From Myxococcales bacterium (GTDB lineage Bacteria; Myxococcota_A; Bradymonadia; UBA4248): a stretch of DNA of 16,523 nucleotides. Under the pieces are notes generated by a model. That model was not told where the DNA came from and did not search any database. It was given only the letters and a program-made list of their open reading frames with translations. Location of the stretch: contig SFMP01000070.1 of assembly GCA_004554395.1 (NCBI GenBank), positions 1 through 16,523 on the forward strand, written 5' to 3'. This document shows, piece after piece, positions 13,342 to 16,523 of the stretch (positions are counted from its first letter, which is position 1; the number at the start of each line of letters is the position of its first letter). Made by a program: the position numbers and the translations under genes.

Positions 13342-14787
13342 ATGGTGCATGGCAACGTGAGGAAATTGGCCTTTTTAACCGCGGCAATGGGGACTCTCAT
13401 CGCTTCCCAAGCGATGGCTGCCGATTTGACCGATGTTTTAGACGCCGCCGATGAAGTTTATCTCGGAAACGAACTCGTCAGCGACCCATTCGACATCTCA
13501 CTGACTCCAAAATTCTCTCAACGACACGAGTGGGCAAAGCTCAAACGCGAGTACTATGAGGGATCGACAAAGCAGATGCGACTGCTCAACGAACTCGAAT
13601 ACAAACGCGTCGTCAACGAATTCGATATCGACCTCGAAATCGGCATGTTCCACGACCTCTCGTTCCGCATGGGCATCCCCATCATCATCTCCGACCAAGC
13701 CTCCTACAAATTCGATACGTCGAGCGATAAACCCGAATTCCAAATCGACAGAACGAATTCTTGGTTCAGCCCCGAACATACCAATCCTCTCACGCCATAT
13801 CGCTTCTTCGACCTCAAAGAAGGCGAAACGCTCAAAGGGCGCGACCGTTCCGGACTCGGCGACATGACTTTCGGCATCGCATGGAGTCCCTACAACACCG
13901 AACGACACTTCATCCCCGAGCGCCCTTGGGAGGGCAATACTGGCCGCTCGACCGTCACACTCGCTTTCGACTACAAAGCCCCTACGGGGAAAATGCGAAA
14001 AATCGACAATAGCGGTGCTGGCAATGGCGCACACGAACTCATCTTCTCCGTCGCCGCATCCCATCGATTCGCCTTCGTCGATCCCTATATCCGACTCCAA
14101 TACGGCTTGCCCATCGGCACCGATTCCGCCTACCCCGAATACGGCGCCAACCAAACGCGCGTCGACCCTGGTATGTGGGGACGCATCGATCTCGGTATCG
14201 AATTCATCCCATACGAAAGCATCGCCAAAGACTTCCAACGATTCGTCAAAATCGATTTGCGTGGATACTTCAAATACACGGGCGAAGGACGCGCCTATAG
14301 CGAATTGGCCGACGCCTTCGGAAAGGGAAATTGCTACCAAACCGACGGCAGCGATCCCGCGTGCGCTTGGGTCTCCAACAAATGGTCTAACGCTGGCGCC
14401 GATAACATCGCCGCCGTCGCCAATGGCACCTACACTGGCATGTACAAAGAAGACGGCCTCTTCGATTACGAAGGCTTCGGCGCCATCGGCGGTGCCCTAA
14501 ACCTCACCATTCAGCCCATCCAATACATCTCGATTATCGCCGGCGTCGCCGTCGACTACGAACAAAACCACTTCATCACTTTCACAAAACTCGGAAAAGA
14601 CCGACACACCTTCAATAAAACTGGCGAACTCACGGGCGAAGGCAAAAAAGACGGACTCATCACCGAAAACGCCATCGAAGAACGAAACCCCACCTACAGC
14701 AAAGCCCTCGACGCCGTCGGCTCTCGCATTAAACGCGTCGAATCCGTCAATCTCGAATGGTTCGTCGGACTCAAGTTGATGTACTAA
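13342..14787 (+). CDS. Large outer-membrane beta-barrel protein
   Basis: The start at 13342 is set by AAGGAG six bases upstream and by the signal peptide that begins there; in-frame ATGs further up fall in the leader. The product has 481 residues: Sec signal 1-26, cleaved after AMA, then a mature chain with many amphipathic strand-like segments (such as DIDLEIGMFHDLSFRMGIPIII and TVTLAFDYKAP), aromatic girdles, and a C-terminal strand ending in Tyr (FVGLKLMY). This fits an outer-membrane barrel of 12-18 strands. The only two mature cysteines are close together, in a FGKGNCYQTDGSDPAC segment, probably a disulfide-closed surface loop. The family is not identified; similar uncharacterised barrels are typical of myxobacteria-like genomes. 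Expression is probably strong: good promoter, good ribosome site and strong terminator. Confidence 0.8.
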   Translation: MVHGNVRKLAFLTAAMGTLIASQAMAADLTDVLDAADEVYLGNELVSDPFDISLTPKFSQRHEWAKLKREYYEGSTKQMRLLNELEYKRVVNEFDIDLEIGMFHDLSFRMGIPIIISDQASYKFDTSSDKPEFQIDRTNSWFSPEHTNPLTPYRFFDLKEGETLKGRDRSGLGDMTFGIAWSPYNTERHFIPERPWEGNTGRSTVTLAFDYKAPTGKMRKIDNSGAGNGAHELIFSVAASHRFAFVDPYIRLQYGLPIGTDSAYPEYGANQTRVDPGMWGRIDLGIEFIPYESIAKDFQRFVKIDLRGYFKYTGEGRAYSELADAFGKGNCYQTDGSDPACAWVSNKWSNAGADNIAAVANGTYTGMYKEDGLFDYEGFGAIGGALNLTIQPIQYISIIAGVAVDYEQNHFITFTKLGKDRHTFNKTGELTGEGKKDGLITENAIEERNPTYSKALDAVGSRIKRVESVNLEWFVGLKLMY

Positions 14788-14805
14788 TCGCGCTCTAGCT
14801 CGTTC

Positions 14806-14833
14806 AAAGCGCCATCTCTGATGGCGCTTTTTT
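14806..14833 (+). terminator. Intrinsic terminator of the large outer-membrane protein gene
   Basis: A perfect eleven-pair stem, AAAGCGCCATC with GATGGCGCTTT, loop TCT, running into six T in total. It lies 18 bases after the stop codon. Confidence 0.95.
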
Positions 14834-14961
14834 CTTATCTGGCCACTCCTGCGATCCCCCCAATTCTCATTTCCTGCGCTCTCATATTCCCCGTTCGACA
14901 TCAACAATACTTCGCGAGTCTTCGTCATTCTTCGATAGCCCTCAGAATACTTCATAAACTT

Positions 14962-16350
14962 ATGCATCAAAAAACGCTCCTCGCTCTATCGTCTATCGCC
15001 CTAGCTCTAGCCCCGTTCCAAATCTGCGCCCAAGAACGACAACCAAATAATATTCAAAAACAACCCCAACAAACGAATCATATTCAACCAGAAACCAATC
15101 AACCAGAACAATCCGCCAACGACTTAGCCGCACTCATCGCCCCCCAAGACCTCGAAGCCATGCAAAAGGCATACGACGAAGGCGCATACTCGCGCGCCAT
15201 CGCCCTAGCCCAAGAAGCACTCAAAAAAGCCCCCAACGCCCACAAACTCTACGCACTCATCGGAAACGCCTACTTGCTCAATGGCGCACCCAACGACGCC
15301 ATCGCATACATCCAAAAAGCCCAACAACTCGGCGCACCTCTTGCCGCAAGCACCGGCGCACTCTGCCTAGCCTACTCCTCGGTCGACGCCAAATCGTTGC
15401 CACCCAACGCCGCCATCGATGCGTGCATCGACGCCGCCAACCAAAACCCCGACAACGACGCCATTCAATTTCGAGCCGCCAATCACCTCACCAATGCAAA
15501 CCGATTCGACGAAGCCACGACTTTCTACCGACGCGCACTCGAACGCGACCCCGAAAACATTTCATACCTCACCGCGCTCACGTCGAACTTGGCAAACACT
15601 GGCGACTACGAACAAGCCTACCGCCTCACCGATAAAGCCGCCCTGACCACACACGCCAAAATGCCCATTCTCTACCACAACGCCTCGATCTACGCCTACC
15701 ACGCCAAACTCTACGACGAAGCCACCGCCTGGTGCAATCGCGCAAGAGACGCTTTTGGCAACGACGACGCCTACGATATCACTCAAGCCTACGTCGAATA
15801 CGCACGCGGAAATTTCGACGATTCCCTCCGACTCATACAAATCCCCAACCGCCTCGACATCTTTCGCGACAACCGCGCAAACCTCATACTCGCCAAAAAC
15901 CTCTTCACCGCCGGCAAACTCCAAGCCCTCCCCATCTTCATGCGACTCAAAAATTCCACCGTCGCACAAGGCGATCCGCAATTCCGCCCCATGTTTGCAC
16001 TCGCTTTTGTCTCTAACCTCCTACTCGACGAAGCCACGCGCTACTGCACCAACATGCGAACCGCAAAAAATCCCGATATCCAGCTCATGGGCAACCTCAT
16101 TCAATCCATCATTCCACTCTACAGCGGCCTCAAACTCACGCGCCACATCACGCCCACCCAACAAAACTGGAGCGACCTCAAAAACGCCGACCGGCAACAC
16201 GCCACCGAATACTTCAAACTCGCCACCACCATCGCCGGTTCCCCGCAAAAACTCCACGCATTCATCGATTCACTCCCCGCACTCGGCTACCCAAAATCAT
16301 TCGTCGACGCCTTCAAACTCGTCGAATCAAACGTCAACCCCACGCCCTAA
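14962..16350 (+). CDS. Periplasmic TPR-repeat protein
   Basis: The 462-residue product starts at the ATG at 14962; the longer frame begins inside the upstream terminator, so that start is unlikely. Residues 1-23 form a Sec signal (K4, hydrophobic core, cleavage after ICA), followed by a Gln/Asn/Pro-rich linker to about 55. TPR-type helical pairs are visible at about 63-93 and 94-127 (GNAYLLNGAPNDAIAYIQKA), then at about 166-199 and 200-233 (RFDEATTFYRRALERDP, GDYEQAYRLTDKA), with weaker repeats to about 330. No enzyme domain is seen. It is probably a scaffold in the envelope, perhaps for the outer-membrane protein encoded just upstream, though the terminator between them argues for separate transcription. 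No ribosome site is visible. The sense strand is strikingly C- and A-rich and poor in G. Confidence 0.8.
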   Translation: MHQKTLLALSSIALALAPFQICAQERQPNNIQKQPQQTNHIQPETNQPEQSANDLAALIAPQDLEAMQKAYDEGAYSRAIALAQEALKKAPNAHKLYALIGNAYLLNGAPNDAIAYIQKAQQLGAPLAASTGALCLAYSSVDAKSLPPNAAIDACIDAANQNPDNDAIQFRAANHLTNANRFDEATTFYRRALERDPENISYLTALTSNLANTGDYEQAYRLTDKAALTTHAKMPILYHNASIYAYHAKLYDEATAWCNRARDAFGNDDAYDITQAYVEYARGNFDDSLRLIQIPNRLDIFRDNRANLILAKNLFTAGKLQALPIFMRLKNSTVAQGDPQFRPMFALAFVSNLLLDEATRYCTNMRTAKNPDIQLMGNLIQSIIPLYSGLKLTRHITPTQQNWSDLKNADRQHATEYFKLATTIAGSPQKLHAFIDSLPALGYPKSFVDAFKLVESNVNPTP

Positions 16351-16371
16351 ACGCCATCTGCTACGCTCCAT

Positions 16372-16405
16372 GCGCTGCAGATCCAAGCTCCGCAGCGCCC
16401 TTTTT
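16372..16405 (+). terminator. Intrinsic terminator of the TPR gene
   Basis: GCGCTGC pairs with GCAGCGC around a 13-base loop and is followed by CC and five T. It begins 22 bases after the stop codon and directly abuts the B hairpin module. Confidence 0.7.
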
Positions 16406-16406
16406 A

Positions 16407-16441
16407 CGCCGACTATTTCGCTCGCGCTCAATACGTCGGCG
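16407..16441 (-). repeat. Hairpin module B, copy 6 (covarying outer stem, GCGA loop)
   Basis: On the minus strand: outer arms CGCCGAC/GTCGGCG (seven pairs, unlike the GCCC/GGGC of the first cluster), the bulged G, TATT/AATA, GA facing GA, a GC/GC pair and the GNRA loop GCGA. It is the only B copy with a different outer stem. Confidence 0.8.
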
Positions 16442-16442
16442 A

Positions 16443-16476
16443 CTGCGGCTATTGGCTAGATGCCAATACGCCGCAG
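16443..16476 (-). repeat. Hairpin module C, copy 2
   Basis: On the minus strand: outer arms CTGCGGC/GCCGCAG, bulged G, inner stem TATTGGC/GCCAATA, loop ATCTA. The bulge and inner stem equal those of copy 1 at 5746-5777. Confidence 0.8.
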
Positions 16477-16478
16477 CT

Positions 16479-16519
16479 GCCGTGCTATGTGCTCGTTTCA
16501 CTCCGCGCATACGCACGGC
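16479..16519 (-). repeat. Hairpin module A, copy 2
   Basis: On the minus strand: outer arms GCCGTGC/GCACGGC, bulged G, TATG/CATA stem, a C-A mismatch and a GC/GC pair as in copy 1 (5821-5853), with a different loop. The cluster may continue beyond the window. Confidence 0.75.
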
Positions 16520-16523
16520 TCAC

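Noticed and set aside
13498..14340. Minus-strand reading frame of 280 residues
   Set aside because: It lies opposite the outer-membrane protein, which has a signal peptide, ribosome site, promoter and terminator. Codon composition creates open antisense frames in this genome.
14821..14961. Upstream extension of the TPR gene
   Set aside because: The upstream ATG sits inside the terminator stem, and the signal peptide begins at the ATG at 14962.

Overview
The window comes from a Gram-negative bacterium. Evidence: two beta-barrel-type outer-membrane proteins with Sec signals, two lipoproteins with clear lipoboxes, and a periplasmic TPR protein. A Hanks-type Ser/Thr kinase with a transmembrane anchor, a zinc-ribbon membrane protein and an RpoH-type sigma factor suggest a myxobacterium-like or bradymonad-like lineage (former Deltaproteobacteria). 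This placement is inference from gene style, not a database result. Base composition is near half G+C, serine is mostly written TCG, and coding strands are mostly rich in C and A.

Layout. 1-615 (-): 5' part of a lipoprotein that runs off the left edge. 951-3116 (+): membrane Ser/Thr kinase, convergent with miaA (3172-4119, -). 4381-5028 (+): small outer-membrane barrel protein, followed by a small lipoprotein (5127-5615, +). 5631-6136: gene-free mosaic of hairpin repeats. 6249-7418 (+): RpoH-like sigma factor; its 3' end has been duplicated into a repeat-rich tail (7421-7560). 11024 down to 7568 (-): a tight three-gene operon of a ROK-family sugar kinase, a RicT/PSP1-domain protein with long disordered extensions, and rsmD, with 1- and 3-base gaps. 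12976-11252 (-): zinc-ribbon, ten-repeat Gln/Trp-rich, single-span membrane protein ending at a strong intrinsic terminator. 13342-14787 (+): large outer-membrane protein with a long structured leader and a strong terminator. 14962-16350 (+): periplasmic TPR protein. 16372-16523: terminator followed by three more hairpin modules, in the opposite orientation to the first mosaic.

Functional themes. The housekeeping genes concern RNA: miaA (tRNA modification), rsmD (16S rRNA methylation) and ricT (Fe-S RNA-processing factor). The sigma factor and membrane kinase are regulators, and most of the rest is cell envelope. No plasmid, phage, CRISPR or defence genes are visible.

The most unusual signal is non-coding. 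It is a family of at least nine hairpins in two clusters, all with the same plan: an outer stem of variable sequence, one bulged G on the 5' side, then a TATT/AATA or TATG/CATA helix and a type-specific tip. The outer stems change in a compensated way from copy to copy, and one type combines tandem G-A mismatches with GNRA-like loops. They look like REP/BIME-type elements of a kind I cannot name; no transposase for them lies in the window.
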